Of a stretch of DNA of 64,000 nucleotides, positions 8,765 through 17,315 are shown one piece after another. The stretch lies in the NCBI RefSeq assembly GCF_001662075.1, contig NZ_LYPL01000006.1, forward strand, positions 248,001-312,000, given 5' to 3'. This stretch comes from Rhizobium bangladeshense. GTDB lineage: Bacteria; Pseudomonadota; Alphaproteobacteria; Rhizobiales; Rhizobiaceae. The notes beneath the pieces were generated by a model. It did not search any database and was not told the DNA's origin. It saw only the letters and a program-made list of their open reading frames with translations. Position 1 is the stretch's first letter. Each line of letters opens with the position of its first letter. The translations under genes were made by a program, and so were the position numbers.

Positions 8765-9352
8765 TCAGTTGAGGGGAATATCGTTGGCGCTCTTTGACGA
8801 CTGGTAGCTGGCCGACAATGCGTCGTAGCGCGCCTTGATGCGGGCGGTCTGCGCCTTGAGCGCCGTCTTCAGCGAAGCCTCTTCGGTCTCGACCAGATCG
8901 GCGACCGCAAAGCTGTTCCAGAAGGTGTTCTGCCTGCGATAGCCGCCGGGTTCAAGCCCGAAGACCTCCTTGAGGATCTTCAGGTCGTGCGGAATGGCGA
9001 AGGCGTCGCGGGAATCCTCATGGCTGAAGAAATAGTAGAAATTGTCGAAGCCCGCCCAGGTGATCGCCGACATGCACATTGTGCAGGGTTCGTGGGTCGA
9101 CAGGAAGATCAGATCCTTGGTCGCCGGCTTGTCCCCAAGTTCGTAGAAGCGCTTCAGCGTATGCACCTCGCCGTGCCAGAGCGGGTTCTCCAACTCGTTA
9201 TTGGTCTCGGCGACGACGAGCGACAGATCGGATTTGCGCAGGATCGCCGCGCCGAACACCTTGTTGCCAAGCGAAACGCCTCGTTCGGTGAGCGGCAGGA
9301 TATCGTTCTCGATCACCGAAAGCAGGCGAGCGGCGATGGTCTTGTCAGGCAT
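8765..9352 (-). CDS. Nucleoside/cytidine deaminase-like zinc protein
   Basis: A 195-residue member of the cytidine deaminase superfamily. Zinc ligands are expected in WHGEVHTLKRF (His, with Glu as proton shuttle; HGE instead of the usual HAE) and PCTMC (two Cys). The C-terminal part, SHEDSRDAFAIPHD and beyond, is longer than in TadA. It may deaminate a purine or pyrimidine base or nucleoside; the substrate is not clear. The start MPDKTIAARLL (9352) follows GGAGA at five bases. A longer frame to 9505 has no support. It probably forms an operon with mazG. Confidence 0.75.
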   Translation of the reverse strand: MPDKTIAARLLSVIENDILPLTERGVSLGNKVFGAAILRKSDLSLVVAETNNELENPLWHGEVHTLKRFYELGDKPATKDLIFLSTHEPCTMCMSAITWAGFDNFYYFFSHEDSRDAFAIPHDLKILKEVFGLEPGGYRRQNTFWNSFAVADLVETEEASLKTALKAQTARIKARYDALSASYQSSKSANDIPLN

Positions 9353-9615
9353 TGGCGTCTCCGGTTTTTCCCAGTCTATCGCCTTGGAGGCGCGAGCGAA
9401 ATGCGCCAAACGCCGGTGGACGCTGTTTGTCACAGGCTTTATACTGCACCGCAACAAAGAGGGCGGGAACAGGTGGGTTTCGTCAGCACGGTTGACTTTT
9501 CTCAAATCGCCGATGGTGCGAGCAAAAGAATACGCGCTTGCTGGGGCTTTCGAATTTCTGTTCCTTCAATCCCTTGTCGATCACGGGCATATTCTGGCAA
9601 CTTCGAAGTGGATTG

Positions 9616-11055
9616 ATGATGTCTCCCAAGACTGAGCAGCTTTCGGTATTTCCAGCCTTCTTTCGCGTGGAGGGCCAGAAAACGGCTGTCTTTGGCAATG
9701 GCGACGAAGCCTTCGCCAAGGTGCGGCTGCTGCTCAATACACGCGCGCGGATTATCGCTTATGCCGAGAAGCCGGAAGCCGATTATCATGCTTTCCTGAT
9801 CGCCAACCGCATCGAAACTGTGCGTGGCCGTTTTTCCGCCGACCAGGTCAAGGGTTCGGCACTCGTCTTCGCCGCCACCGGCAATGAAGCCGACGACCGC
9901 GAGATCGTCGATGCCGCCCGCGCCGCAAGCATTCCTGCCAATGCCGTCGATCAGCCCGATTATTGCGATTTCTTCACGCCGGCGCTGGTCAATCGTGCCC
10001 CCGTTGCCGTCGCGATCGGCACTGAAGGGGCGGGGCCGGTTCTGGCGCAGATGATCCGCGCCCAGATCGATCAGCTTCTTTCTCCATCGCTTGGGCGTCT
10101 GGCTGCGCTGGCGACGAGCTACCGCAAGGCCGTCGATCAACTGATCCCCCGTGGCGTTTCCCGCCGGGTTTTCTGGCGCCGCTTCTTTTCCGGCGCCGTT
10201 GCCGATGCGGTCGCCAACGGCAACCTGCCGCAGGCCCGCCAGGAAGCCGACCGGCTGCTGGGGTCTATGGACAGGGTCGCGGGCCATGTCTGGCTGGTCG
10301 GTGCCGGTCCGGGTGCCGAGGACCTGCTGACGCTACGCGCACAGCGCGTGATGATGGAAGCCGACGTCATCGTTTTTGACGCGCTCGTGCCGCAGGCGAT
10401 CGTCGATATGGGCCGCCGCGATGCCGAGCGGCTGTCGGTCGGCAAGCGCAAGGGCTGCCATTCGAAATCACAGGAGGAGATCAACGAGCTGTTGGTCGAG
10501 CTCGGCCGTCAGGGGAAACGTGTCGTTCGGCTCAAGTCCGGTGACCCGCTGGTCTATGGCCGGGCAGGCGAAGAGATGGCCGCGCTGCGCGCTGCCGGCA
10601 TCACCTATGAGGTCGTGCCCGGCATCACCTCGGCTTTCGCCGCCGCTGCCGATTTCGAGCTGCCGCTGACGCTGCGCGGCGTCGCCTCCTCGCTTGTTTT
10701 CACCACGGGCCATGATCTGACGGGCGATGTCCTGCCAGATTGGGCGAGCCTTGCCGTCTCCGGCGCGACGATCGCCGTCTATATGGGCCGCACGGTTGTC
10801 GCCTCCGTCGCCGAGCGGCTGATGCAGGCCGGCATTCCCGCCGAAACGACAGTCGCCGTCATCGAAAATGCCAGCCGCGCGCAGCGCCGCCTGCTGCATG
10901 GCACGCTTGCCGATCTGCCCGATCTGCAGCACCGCGACGAGCTGACCGGACCGGTCATGGTGATTATCGGCGATGCGGTCGCCGGCGCCAATTTCGAACT
11001 GTCCGAGCCGCTGGTGCGTGCGAACGCCCGGCTCGAGGAACTTGCAAGGAGCTGA
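9616..11055 (+). CDS. cysG: Siroheme synthase CysG
   Basis: A 479-residue bifunctional enzyme making siroheme from uroporphyrinogen III. The N-terminal half (about 1-210) is the precorrin-2 dehydrogenase/ferrochelatase, with a Rossmann region (GNGDEAFAKVRLLL, VFAATGNEADDREIV) and the following dimerisation segment. The C-terminal half is the SAM-dependent C-methyltransferase, with VWLVGAGPGAEDLLTLRA and SGDPLVYGRAGEEM. Two adjacent ATGs (9616, 9619) are possible starts. An upstream frame to 9538 reads into the divergent promoter region and is unlikely. It is the first gene of a four-gene sulfite-reduction operon, which fits siroheme supply to CysI. Confidence 0.93.
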   Translation: MMSPKTEQLSVFPAFFRVEGQKTAVFGNGDEAFAKVRLLLNTRARIIAYAEKPEADYHAFLIANRIETVRGRFSADQVKGSALVFAATGNEADDREIVDAARAASIPANAVDQPDYCDFFTPALVNRAPVAVAIGTEGAGPVLAQMIRAQIDQLLSPSLGRLAALATSYRKAVDQLIPRGVSRRVFWRRFFSGAVADAVANGNLPQARQEADRLLGSMDRVAGHVWLVGAGPGAEDLLTLRAQRVMMEADVIVFDALVPQAIVDMGRRDAERLSVGKRKGCHSKSQEEINELLVELGRQGKRVVRLKSGDPLVYGRAGEEMAALRAAGITYEVVPGITSAFAAAADFELPLTLRGVASSLVFTTGHDLTGDVLPDWASLAVSGATIAVYMGRTVVASVAERLMQAGIPAETTVAVIENASRAQRRLLHGTLADLPDLQHRDELTGPVMVIIGDAVAGANFELSEPLVRANARLEELARS

Positions 11056-11057
11056 AT

Positions 11058-11372
11058 ATGGGTGACAAGGTTCTGACCGCCAACCGGCTGACGGACGGCA
11101 TTGCCGTCTGGCTGGATGCCAACGGCAAATGGTCGACCTCGCTGCAGGAGGCGCTTGTCGCCCGTCACAACGAAGCCGTCGAAGCGCTGGAAGCCATCGG
11201 CAAGAAATCCTATGCCGACAACGAAGTCGTTGACGTCGCCGTCGTCGACGTTCAGGAAACCAACGGCATTCTCTGGCCGCTTCGCCTTCGCGAGCGCATC
11301 CGCGCACAAGGGCCGACCATGGAATATGCTCCGGGCTACGCTCCCGCCGATCCCGAATTCATTGCAGTCTGA
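11058..11372 (+). CDS. DUF2849 protein, sulfite-reduction operon
   Basis: A 104-residue protein beginning MGDKVLTANRLTDGIAVWLD, with the DUF2849 signature of a duplicated small beta-rich module and the acidic end PADPEFIAV. AAGGAG at 11046-11051 precedes the ATG, which lies two bases after the cysG stop. The family is found almost only beside cysI in alphaproteobacteria and is thought to serve sulfite reductase. A role as an electron-transfer or assembly partner is an inference from context; no cofactor-binding motif is visible. Confidence 0.85.
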   Translation: MGDKVLTANRLTDGIAVWLDANGKWSTSLQEALVARHNEAVEALEAIGKKSYADNEVVDVAVVDVQETNGILWPLRLRERIRAQGPTMEYAPGYAPADPEFIAV

Positions 11373-11380
11373 GGAAGACG

Positions 11381-13051
11381 ATGTACCGTTACGACGAATT
11401 TGATCATGCCTTTGTCAGCGAGCGCGTCGAGCAGTTCCGCGACCAGGTTCAGCGCCGCCTTTCCGGCGAGCTTGCCGAGGATGCGTTCAAGCCGCTGCGC
11501 CTGATGAACGGCGTCTACCTGCAGCTTCATGCCTATATGCTGCGCATCGCCATTCCCTATGGAACGCTGAGCGCGCGCCAGCTGCGCATGCTCGCCCATA
11601 TCGCCCGCACCTATGACCGCGGCTACGGCCACTTCACCACGCGGCAGAACCTCCAGTTCAACTGGCCGAAGCTGTCGGAAATCCCCGATGCGCTGGCCGA
11701 CCTTGCGAGCGTCGAGATGCACGCACTGCAGACCTCGGGCAACTGCATCAGAAACGTCACTGCCGATCACTTCGCCGGTGCCGCCGCCGACGAGATCGCC
11801 GACCCCAGGCCCTATGCCGAAATCCTGCGCCAGTGGTCGTCGGTCCATCCGGAATTCTCCTTCCTGCCGCGCAAGTTCAAGATCGCCGTGACCGGCGCCG
11901 AACGCGACCGCGCCGCCATCCAGGTCCACGATATCGGTCTGCACCTGAAGAAGAACGACAAGGGCGAGATCGGTTTTGCCGTCTATGTCGGCGGCGGCCA
12001 GGGCCGTACGCCGATGATCGCCAAGCTCATCCGCGACTTCCTGCCCGAGGAGGATCTGCTCTCCTACACCACGGCGATCGTGCGCGTGTACAACTTGCAC
12101 GGCCGCCGCGACAACAAATACAAGGCACGCATCAAGATCCTGGTGCACGAAACCGGCACCGAGGAGCTGACGCGCCAGGTGGAGGCCGAATTCGCCGCCC
12201 TGAAGAATAGCGAGCTGAAACTGCCGGAACAGGATGTCGAGGCGATCGCCGCCTATTTCGCGCTGCCTGATCTGCCGCAGCGCGCCGAGGGATGGGAAAA
12301 CCTCGCCCGCTGGAAGAAGGCCGATCCGGCTTTCGCCCGCTGGGTCCAGCAGAATGTGCAGCCGCACAAGAACCCCGACTACGGCATGGTGACGATTTCG
12401 CTGAAACCGATCGGCGGCATTCCGGGCGACGCCACCGACGCGCAGATGGATGCGATCGCCGATCTCGCCGAGGAATATGCATTCGACGAAATCCGCGTCA
12501 GCCACGAGCAGAACCTGATCCTGCCGCATGTGGCGCTGGCCGATCTCGAAGCGGTCTATCGCGGCCTCGTCGCCATCGATCTCGCTGAAGCCAATGCTGG
12601 CCTGATCACCGATATCATTGCCTGTCCGGGGCTGGACTACTGCGCGCTCGCCAATGCGCGCTCCATTCCGGTGGCGCAGGAAATCTCCCGTCGCTTCGGC
12701 AATCCTGAACGCCAGGCCGAGATCGGCGAACTGAAGATCAAGATCTCCGGCTGCATCAATGCCTGTGGCCATCACCATGTCGGCCATATCGGCCTGCTCG
12801 GCGTGGAGAAGAAGGGTGCCGAACTCTATCAGATCACGCTCGGCGGCTCCGGCGACGAACATACCTCGATCGGCGAAATTATCGGTCGCGGCTTCGAGCC
12901 GGATCGGGTGACCGACGCGATCGAGACGATCGTCGACACCTATCTCGGCCTGCGCCTCGATCCGACCGAAACCTTCCTAGCCGCCTACCGCCGTGTCGGG
13001 CCGCAGCCCTTCAAGACTGCGCTCTACGGCTCGGCCGCCGAAGCGGCATAA
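11381..13051 (+). CDS. cysI: Assimilatory sulfite reductase hemoprotein CysI
   Basis: A 556-residue nitrite/sulfite reductase family protein with two ferredoxin-like repeats. The siroheme-[4Fe-4S] ligands are C415 and C421 (CPGLDYC) and C458 and C462 (CINAC), the usual CX5C...CX3C pattern; the text GHHHVGHIGLLG follows. It reduces sulfite to sulfide with six electrons for cysteine synthesis. No separate CysJ flavoprotein is nearby, so the donor is likely ferredoxin or another reductase. A nitrite reductase is possible by sequence, but cysG, DUF2849 and DUF934 around it point to sulfite. Confidence 0.92.
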   Translation: MYRYDEFDHAFVSERVEQFRDQVQRRLSGELAEDAFKPLRLMNGVYLQLHAYMLRIAIPYGTLSARQLRMLAHIARTYDRGYGHFTTRQNLQFNWPKLSEIPDALADLASVEMHALQTSGNCIRNVTADHFAGAAADEIADPRPYAEILRQWSSVHPEFSFLPRKFKIAVTGAERDRAAIQVHDIGLHLKKNDKGEIGFAVYVGGGQGRTPMIAKLIRDFLPEEDLLSYTTAIVRVYNLHGRRDNKYKARIKILVHETGTEELTRQVEAEFAALKNSELKLPEQDVEAIAAYFALPDLPQRAEGWENLARWKKADPAFARWVQQNVQPHKNPDYGMVTISLKPIGGIPGDATDAQMDAIADLAEEYAFDEIRVSHEQNLILPHVALADLEAVYRGLVAIDLAEANAGLITDIIACPGLDYCALANARSIPVAQEISRRFGNPERQAEIGELKIKISGCINACGHHHVGHIGLLGVEKKGAELYQITLGGSGDEHTSIGEIIGRGFEPDRVTDAIETIVDTYLGLRLDPTETFLAAYRRVGPQPFKTALYGSAAEAA

Positions 13052-13061
13052 GGAGGGGATG

Positions 13062-13574
13062 ATGACGAAGATCTGGAGAGAAACCGGTTTTGTCGAAAAC
13101 GATCCCTGGGTGATCGAGACCGACGAGGTGAAGGTGACCGGCGAGCAGAAGCCGCTGCTCGGCCTCGACGAGCTGATCGCGAAGGCCGACGAAAGCAATG
13201 AGGTCGGCCTCGGCGTGCTGATCAAGCCGGCTGACGACGTGCGCCGGCTGGAGCCCTATCTCTCTCGCCTTGACATCATCGCCGTCGCCTTCCCGGCCTT
13301 CAACGACGGCCGTGCCTTCAGCCACGCCTCGCTGCTGCGTCAGCGCTTAGGCTACACCAACGAGCTGCGCGCCGTCGGCGACGTGCTGATCGATCAGGTG
13401 CCCCTGATGCTGCGCGTCGGCATCGACAGCTTCTCGGTCAGCAACGCCACGGCGCTGAAGCGGCTTGCCCAAAATCGTCTTCCCGCCATTCCCCATCATT
13501 ATCAGCCGGCGGTGCGTGACGCCGAAGCCGGCAAGGGCTATAGTTGGCGCCGTCAGGCGAAGCCGGCCGCATAA
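13062..13574 (+). CDS. DUF934 protein, sulfite-reduction operon
   Basis: A 170-residue DUF934 protein (MTKIWRETGFVENDPWVIET...). The conserved core includes DIIAVAFPAFNDGRAFSHAS, LLRQRLGYTNELRAVGDVLI and DQVPLMLRVGIDSF. The strong site AGGAGGGG (13051-13058) overlaps the cysI stop; it favours the second of two adjacent ATGs (13062) by spacing. The family is linked to cysI/cysH operons in proteobacteria and is often called an oxidoreductase, but its reaction is not established. The C-terminal HHYQPAVRDAEAGKGYSWRR carries two adjacent His that could bind metal or a cofactor. Confidence 0.88.
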   Translation: MTKIWRETGFVENDPWVIETDEVKVTGEQKPLLGLDELIAKADESNEVGLGVLIKPADDVRRLEPYLSRLDIIAVAFPAFNDGRAFSHASLLRQRLGYTNELRAVGDVLIDQVPLMLRVGIDSFSVSNATALKRLAQNRLPAIPHHYQPAVRDAEAGKGYSWRRQAKPAA

Positions 13575-13611
13575 GCGGCCGGTCCGCCTCTTGCGATGGC
13601 GGAACAATAGC

Positions 13612-14823
13612 ATGAAGACTTTTGAAATCGCGGTGATCGGTGGCGGGCTCGCCGGCATGATCTCCGCAATCGCGCTCGCCCGCGGTGGCCGCAGCGTGGC
13701 GCTGGTTGCACCCGTTGCCGCGAAGGAGGACCGGCGCACGACGGCGCTGATGGATCAATCGATCCGCTTCCTCGATCGGCTGACGCTCTGGGACAGGCTG
13801 CGCCCGGCGGCAGCACCGCTGACCAGCATGCGCATCATCGACGGCACCGACCGGCTGCTGCGCGCGCCGACGACGACATTCCGCGCCGCCGAAGTAGGCC
13901 TCGATGCCTTCGGCTATAATTTCCCCAACAAGGCGCTGACCGAAATTCTCGAAACGGCGACGGCCACCGAGGGCAATATCAGCCGTTTCACCGAGATGGC
14001 TGAATCGATCGATATTTCCGCCGAAAGCGTGTCGATCATGCTCGCCGGCGGCGAGACTGTCACGGCCGATTTTGCCGTCGGCGCCGATGGCCGCGGCTCG
14101 AAGCTGCGCGAGACATCAGGGATCGGCGTGCGCAACTGGTCCTATCCGCAATCGGCCATGGTGCTGAATTTCGCCCATTCCCTGCCGCACCAGAACACCT
14201 CGAGCGAATTCCACACCAAACACGGCCCCTTTACCCAGGTGCCGTTGCCGGGAAGCCGCTCCAGCCTCGTCTGGGTGCAAAATCCCTCTGAGGCCGCCGC
14301 CCGGATGGAGTTGCCGCTGGCCGAACTCGGCCGCCTTGTCGAGGCACAGATGCAGTCCATGCTCGGCAAGGTCGATGTGGAGGAGGGTGTCCAGCTCTGG
14401 CCGCTGTCCGGCATGATGGCGCATCGCTTCGGCAAGGGGCGCATTGCGCTGATCGGCGAGGCCGCCCATGTTTTCCCGCCGATCGGGGCGCAGGGGCTTA
14501 ACCTTAGCCTGCGCGATATCATGGCGCTTGTCGACATCCTCTGCGACAGGGCGGAATTGCCGGTGCCGGCCGATGCCGGCGACAGCTTCGACCGCAGACG
14601 CCGCGTCGATATCATGACGCGTACGGCGAGCGTCGATCTCCTCAATCGCTCACTGCTTTCCGATTTTCTGCCGGTGCAGGTGCTGCGCGCCGCGGGCCTG
14701 CATATCCTCTCGGCCATTCCGCCGCTGCGCAACCTCGTCATGCGCGAGGGCATCGAGCCCGGCCGTGGCTTCCGTGATATTCCCGATTCCTTAAAGGAAA
14801 AGCTGAAGCGGAAGAAGGCCTGA
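13612..14823 (+). CDS. UbiH/UbiF/COQ6-type FAD monooxygenase
   Basis: A 403-residue flavoprotein hydroxylase. It has the N-terminal dinucleotide motif VIGGGLAGMISAIALARGG, the mid-sequence DG motif FAVGADGRGSKLRE and the second FAD motif RIALIGEAAHVFPPIGAQGL. It likely hydroxylates a ubiquinone precursor at the inner-membrane face; the position cannot be assigned from sequence. ATG 13612 is preceded by GGCGGAAC at a loose spacing. It follows the DUF934 gene on the same strand, but this may only be read-through. Its last 30 or so bases overlap, on the other strand, the C-terminal codons of a decayed carrier gene. Confidence 0.88.
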   Translation: MKTFEIAVIGGGLAGMISAIALARGGRSVALVAPVAAKEDRRTTALMDQSIRFLDRLTLWDRLRPAAAPLTSMRIIDGTDRLLRAPTTTFRAAEVGLDAFGYNFPNKALTEILETATATEGNISRFTEMAESIDISAESVSIMLAGGETVTADFAVGADGRGSKLRETSGIGVRNWSYPQSAMVLNFAHSLPHQNTSSEFHTKHGPFTQVPLPGSRSSLVWVQNPSEAAARMELPLAELGRLVEAQMQSMLGKVDVEEGVQLWPLSGMMAHRFGKGRIALIGEAAHVFPPIGAQGLNLSLRDIMALVDILCDRAELPVPADAGDSFDRRRRVDIMTRTASVDLLNRSLLSDFLPVQVLRAAGLHILSAIPPLRNLVMREGIEPGRGFRDIPDSLKEKLKRKKA

Positions 14824-15045
14824 GCGGATCGCGATCAGCCAGAGCGAAACGCTTGCCACCGAAAGCACCGTCGTGATCAGGATCGTCGCCGAGGCGCGCT
14901 CCTGCCATACCCCATATTGCTGGCCGATGACGAAGACGTTGGTCGCCATCGGCAGCGAGGCGAGCAGCACGGCGGCCTGGATCCAGACCGGCTCGAAACC
15001 GCCGACATCAGTCAGCGCGATGAAAACCGCGATGGGGTGCGCGGG
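14791..15045 (-). pseudogene. Remnant of AEC (auxin efflux carrier) family transporter, C-terminal end only
   Basis: On the minus strand, a frame of about 80 codons ending at TAA (14791-14793) reads HPIAVFIALTDVGGFEPV, then LLASLPMATNVFVIGQQYGV, then QERASATILITTVLSVASVS. This is the last two membrane segments of AEC-family carriers, including the conserved ASLPMATNVF stretch. No start codon or earlier part of such a gene is present; upstream the frame becomes unlike a membrane protein and ccdA begins at 15106. The 5' about three quarters of the gene has been lost, probably by a deletion that brought ccdA next to it. No ordinary ORF caller would report it. Confidence 0.75.
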
Positions 15046-15105
15046 ATCAGCTTGGCCAAGAGGTCTTCCAGTGCGCGGGAATGATCGGCGGGGAGTGGGA
15101 CTGGT

Positions 15106-15855
15106 CTAGCCGATTTGCATCAGAATCGGAAAGGTCTGCTGGAACCAGATCGCCACATCGCTGACCCAGCCGAACAGGAAGGCGAGGCCGGTGAGGATGA
15201 GGAAGACGCCCATCACCTTTTCCACTGTGCCGAGATGGCGGCGGAAGCGCGACAGGAAGCGCATGAAGGCGCCGGAAAAACCGGCGGCGATCCAGAAGGG
15301 AATGGCAAGGCCCAGGGAATAGATGGCCAGCAGCCCGGCGCCGGAGCCGACCGTCTCGCGCGAGGCGGCGACACCAAGGATCGCGCCGAGCACCGGTCCG
15401 ATGCAAGGCGTCCAGCCGAAGGCGAAGGCAAGGCCCATGACATAGGCGCCCGTCAGTGTCGCCGGCTTGCCGCCGCCCTGGAAGCGCGCCTCGCGGGCGA
15501 GCAGCCCGATTCGGAACAGGCCGAGGAAATTCAGCCCCATGACGATGATGATCAGCCCGCCGATCTTGGAGAGCAGGTCGAGATGCTGGCGCAGTGCCAT
15601 GCCGATGCTGGAGGCGCCGGCACCGAGCGCCACGAAGACGGTGGCAAAGCCGAGCGTGAAGAGCAGCGCCGAGAACAGCACACCACGCCTGATATCGGGC
15701 GCCACGGCAACCGCCGAGCCGCCGCGGAACTGCTCGACTGATATGCCGGCCATATAGCAGAGATAGGGCGGAACGAGGGGAAGCACGCAGGGCGAAAGAA
15801 AGGAAAGCGCCCCGGCTATCAACGCGCTCCACAGGGAAATATCGGCAATCGACAC
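15106..15855 (-). CDS. ccdA: Cytochrome c biogenesis protein CcdA
   Basis: A 249-residue integral membrane protein of the DsbD/CcdA family with about six hydrophobic helices. The redox cysteines are in FLSPCVLPLVPPYLCYMAG (helix 1) and GWTPCIGPVLGAIL (helix 4). It carries electrons from cytoplasmic thioredoxin across the membrane to periplasmic thiol proteins for cytochrome c maturation. The length matches single-domain CcdA. The C-terminus ends ILMQIG shortly before the carrier remnant. No partner thioredoxin-like gene is adjacent. Confidence 0.92.
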   Translation of the reverse strand: MSIADISLWSALIAGALSFLSPCVLPLVPPYLCYMAGISVEQFRGGSAVAVAPDIRRGVLFSALLFTLGFATVFVALGAGASSIGMALRQHLDLLSKIGGLIIIVMGLNFLGLFRIGLLAREARFQGGGKPATLTGAYVMGLAFAFGWTPCIGPVLGAILGVAASRETVGSGAGLLAIYSLGLAIPFWIAAGFSGAFMRFLSRFRRHLGTVEKVMGVFLILTGLAFLFGWVSDVAIWFQQTFPILMQIG

Positions 15856-16066
15856 GCATTCTCTCCGGCTGCAATCTGCGCCCTGTTCCTAGCTTTGCGA
15901 GGCCGCGATTGCCAATCACCTTTTTGCGCTTGGCGCTGATGTGTCGTTACATGCGCAAGAAATGTGCCGATCACTGAAAAAAGCCGAATTTTTCGGTTGA
16001 CCGCAATGGGTCGCCTGCCTATGTTCCGCCCACTTCCAGCCGGGGTGCTTCACACCTGCGGAACGG

Positions 16067-16142
16067 GAGAGCGTAGCTCAGCCGGTAGAGCAACTGACTT
16101 TTAATCAGTAGGTCTCGGGTTCGAACCCCGACGCTCTCACCA
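16067..16142 (+). tRNA. tRNA-Lys (anticodon TTT)
   Basis: A 76-nt cloverleaf. The acceptor stem GAGAGCG pairs with CGCTCTC at the 3' end. The anticodon stem ACTGA/TCAGT carries loop CTTTTAA with anticodon TTT. The T arm has GGTTCGAACCC, and CCA is encoded at 16140-16142. Decayed small genes begin directly downstream, as is common where DNA has been inserted next to a tRNA. Confidence 0.97.
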
Positions 16143-16199
16143 TAAATCAAAGACTTCCAAGAAAATTTGTGACTTTGCGAGCCTCGTAAAGTCACACGG

Positions 16200-16590
16200 G
16201 ATCGATCCGCCCGCTGGCAACGATCTGCAGATCGCTGGCTTGTACCAAGGCCTCTGCGAGGAAGGGTCGACGATCACACGCTGGTCGTTGACGATCGCGT
16301 ATGCATATGTCGGATCGTCGGAAACCGGTGTCACCACCACAGTTTCCGGTAGGGGCTGGCCGACGACCTTCTCCTTCACCACGACGCGTCTGGTCGGGGC
16401 AGGAGCCTGCTGCACATAGGTCACCACCTTTGGCGGCGGCGACGATGACGCTGCCGGCCACACCGCCGGACGATGCCCCGGCGATAGCGCCCGTTGCAGC
16501 GCCACCTGTTGCGCCTGTTACGGTCGACGACTGCGCGAGCAGACGTCGACGCCAACAGTATACCGGTCGCAATTCCTAAAGCGTTGACAT
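16200..16590 (-). pseudogene. Frameshifted DUF1236-type periplasmic protein
   Basis: On the minus strand three frames must be joined to give one protein. The first has a signal peptide (NALGIATGILLASTSARA), the second the low-complexity repeat QSSTVTGATGGAATGAIAG, and the third the DUF1236 core (VVVKEKVVGQPLPETVVV, TPVSDDPTYAYAIVNDQRV, IVDPSS). A GGAGCAGGA site lies at the expected place before the first frame. After IVDPSS the usual ending is lost. The family is abundant in rhizobia as secreted proteins of unknown role. At least two frame changes make this a pseudogene or, less likely, a zone of sequencing error. Confidence 0.65.
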
Positions 16591-16613
16591 TCCTGCTCCG
16601 TCTAATGCCTTCG

Positions 16614-16880
16614 CTATTGCCTGGGTACGTGGCTCAGCATTCGGTCGTGGACGTTTTCCCAGCCGACGATCATTGCCGCAAGCGAGATTATTCTGTCGCG
16701 ATCGGAGGCCTTCGTTATATAGCCTTCGAGTAGAACGACGGGACCGAGCATTCTGATCTCGACGGCGCTGCTGTCAATGTCAGGATCGGCGGCAAGAGCT
16801 GCCGAGATGGTCGCGATGGTCGCTGCCGAGCTATGGCCTTCCGGACAGCGCTCCTCATGATTGTTGGGGCCGAACTTCAT
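16614..16880 (-). CDS. BON-domain protein
   Basis: An 88-residue protein. Residues about 15-85 form one BON domain: IATISAALAADPDIDSSAVE, then VVLLEGYITKASDRDRIISL and VGWENVHDRML. BON domains bind phospholipid or other surfaces and occur in OsmY-like stress proteins. The start MKFGPNNHEE at 16880 follows AGGAGG. There is no signal peptide, which is unusual for OsmY-type proteins and suggests a cytosolic role. It is one of several small genes in the accessory stretch after tRNA-Lys. Confidence 0.75.
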   Translation of the reverse strand: MKFGPNNHEERCPEGHSSAATIATISAALAADPDIDSSAVEIRMLGPVVLLEGYITKASDRDRIISLAAMIVGWENVHDRMLSHVPRQ

Positions 16881-17043
16881 ATCCTCCTCCTGATCCGCCC
16901 CTCCCAAGATCTGCAGATTACCATAAGCTGATATATGAAGGGCGGGCGCCGCCCTGCCAGTCCGACTTAGGTCCGGCCTTTCCCCGGCATCACCTGGATT
17001 GGATGCTTCCCCATCCTGTTGAGGTAAAGGAAGGACGACGACA

Positions 17044-17315
17044 ATGCAGGCAGCCGGAATTGTGGATTGGCGCAGGAGCGAAGGGTTCGAACCGCTGATG
17101 CTTGTGATGAGTGGCCAGGAACAACACCTGGTTCGATCGCTGGGAGTGTCGCCGACGCGCTGATTAAATGCTGGCGAACGGGCGACGGCCGGGAATATAT
17201 CGCAGCCGTAACCTGCCTGGATGCGATCCAGAGCGACAGCTCACCCAAGCTCGCACGCGCCGCCCTCATGCGCGCTGCCGAGGAGGCCGGAATCACAGCA
17301 ATTGCGATTGTCTAG
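17044..17315 (+). pseudogene. DUF982 protein, apparently frameshifted
   Basis: The frame from ATG 17044 reads FEPLMLVMSGQEQHLVRSLG and then stops at TGA within the next ten codons. The frame ending at 17315 reads SVADALIKCWRTGDGREYIA, AVTCLDAIQSDSSPKLARAA and RAAEEAGITAIAIV. Together they give the full DUF982 pattern seen intact at 25997 and 27835. A single frame change around 17130-17145 separates the halves. Function of the family is unknown. Either the gene is broken in this strain or the shift is a sequencing error. Confidence 0.6.
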
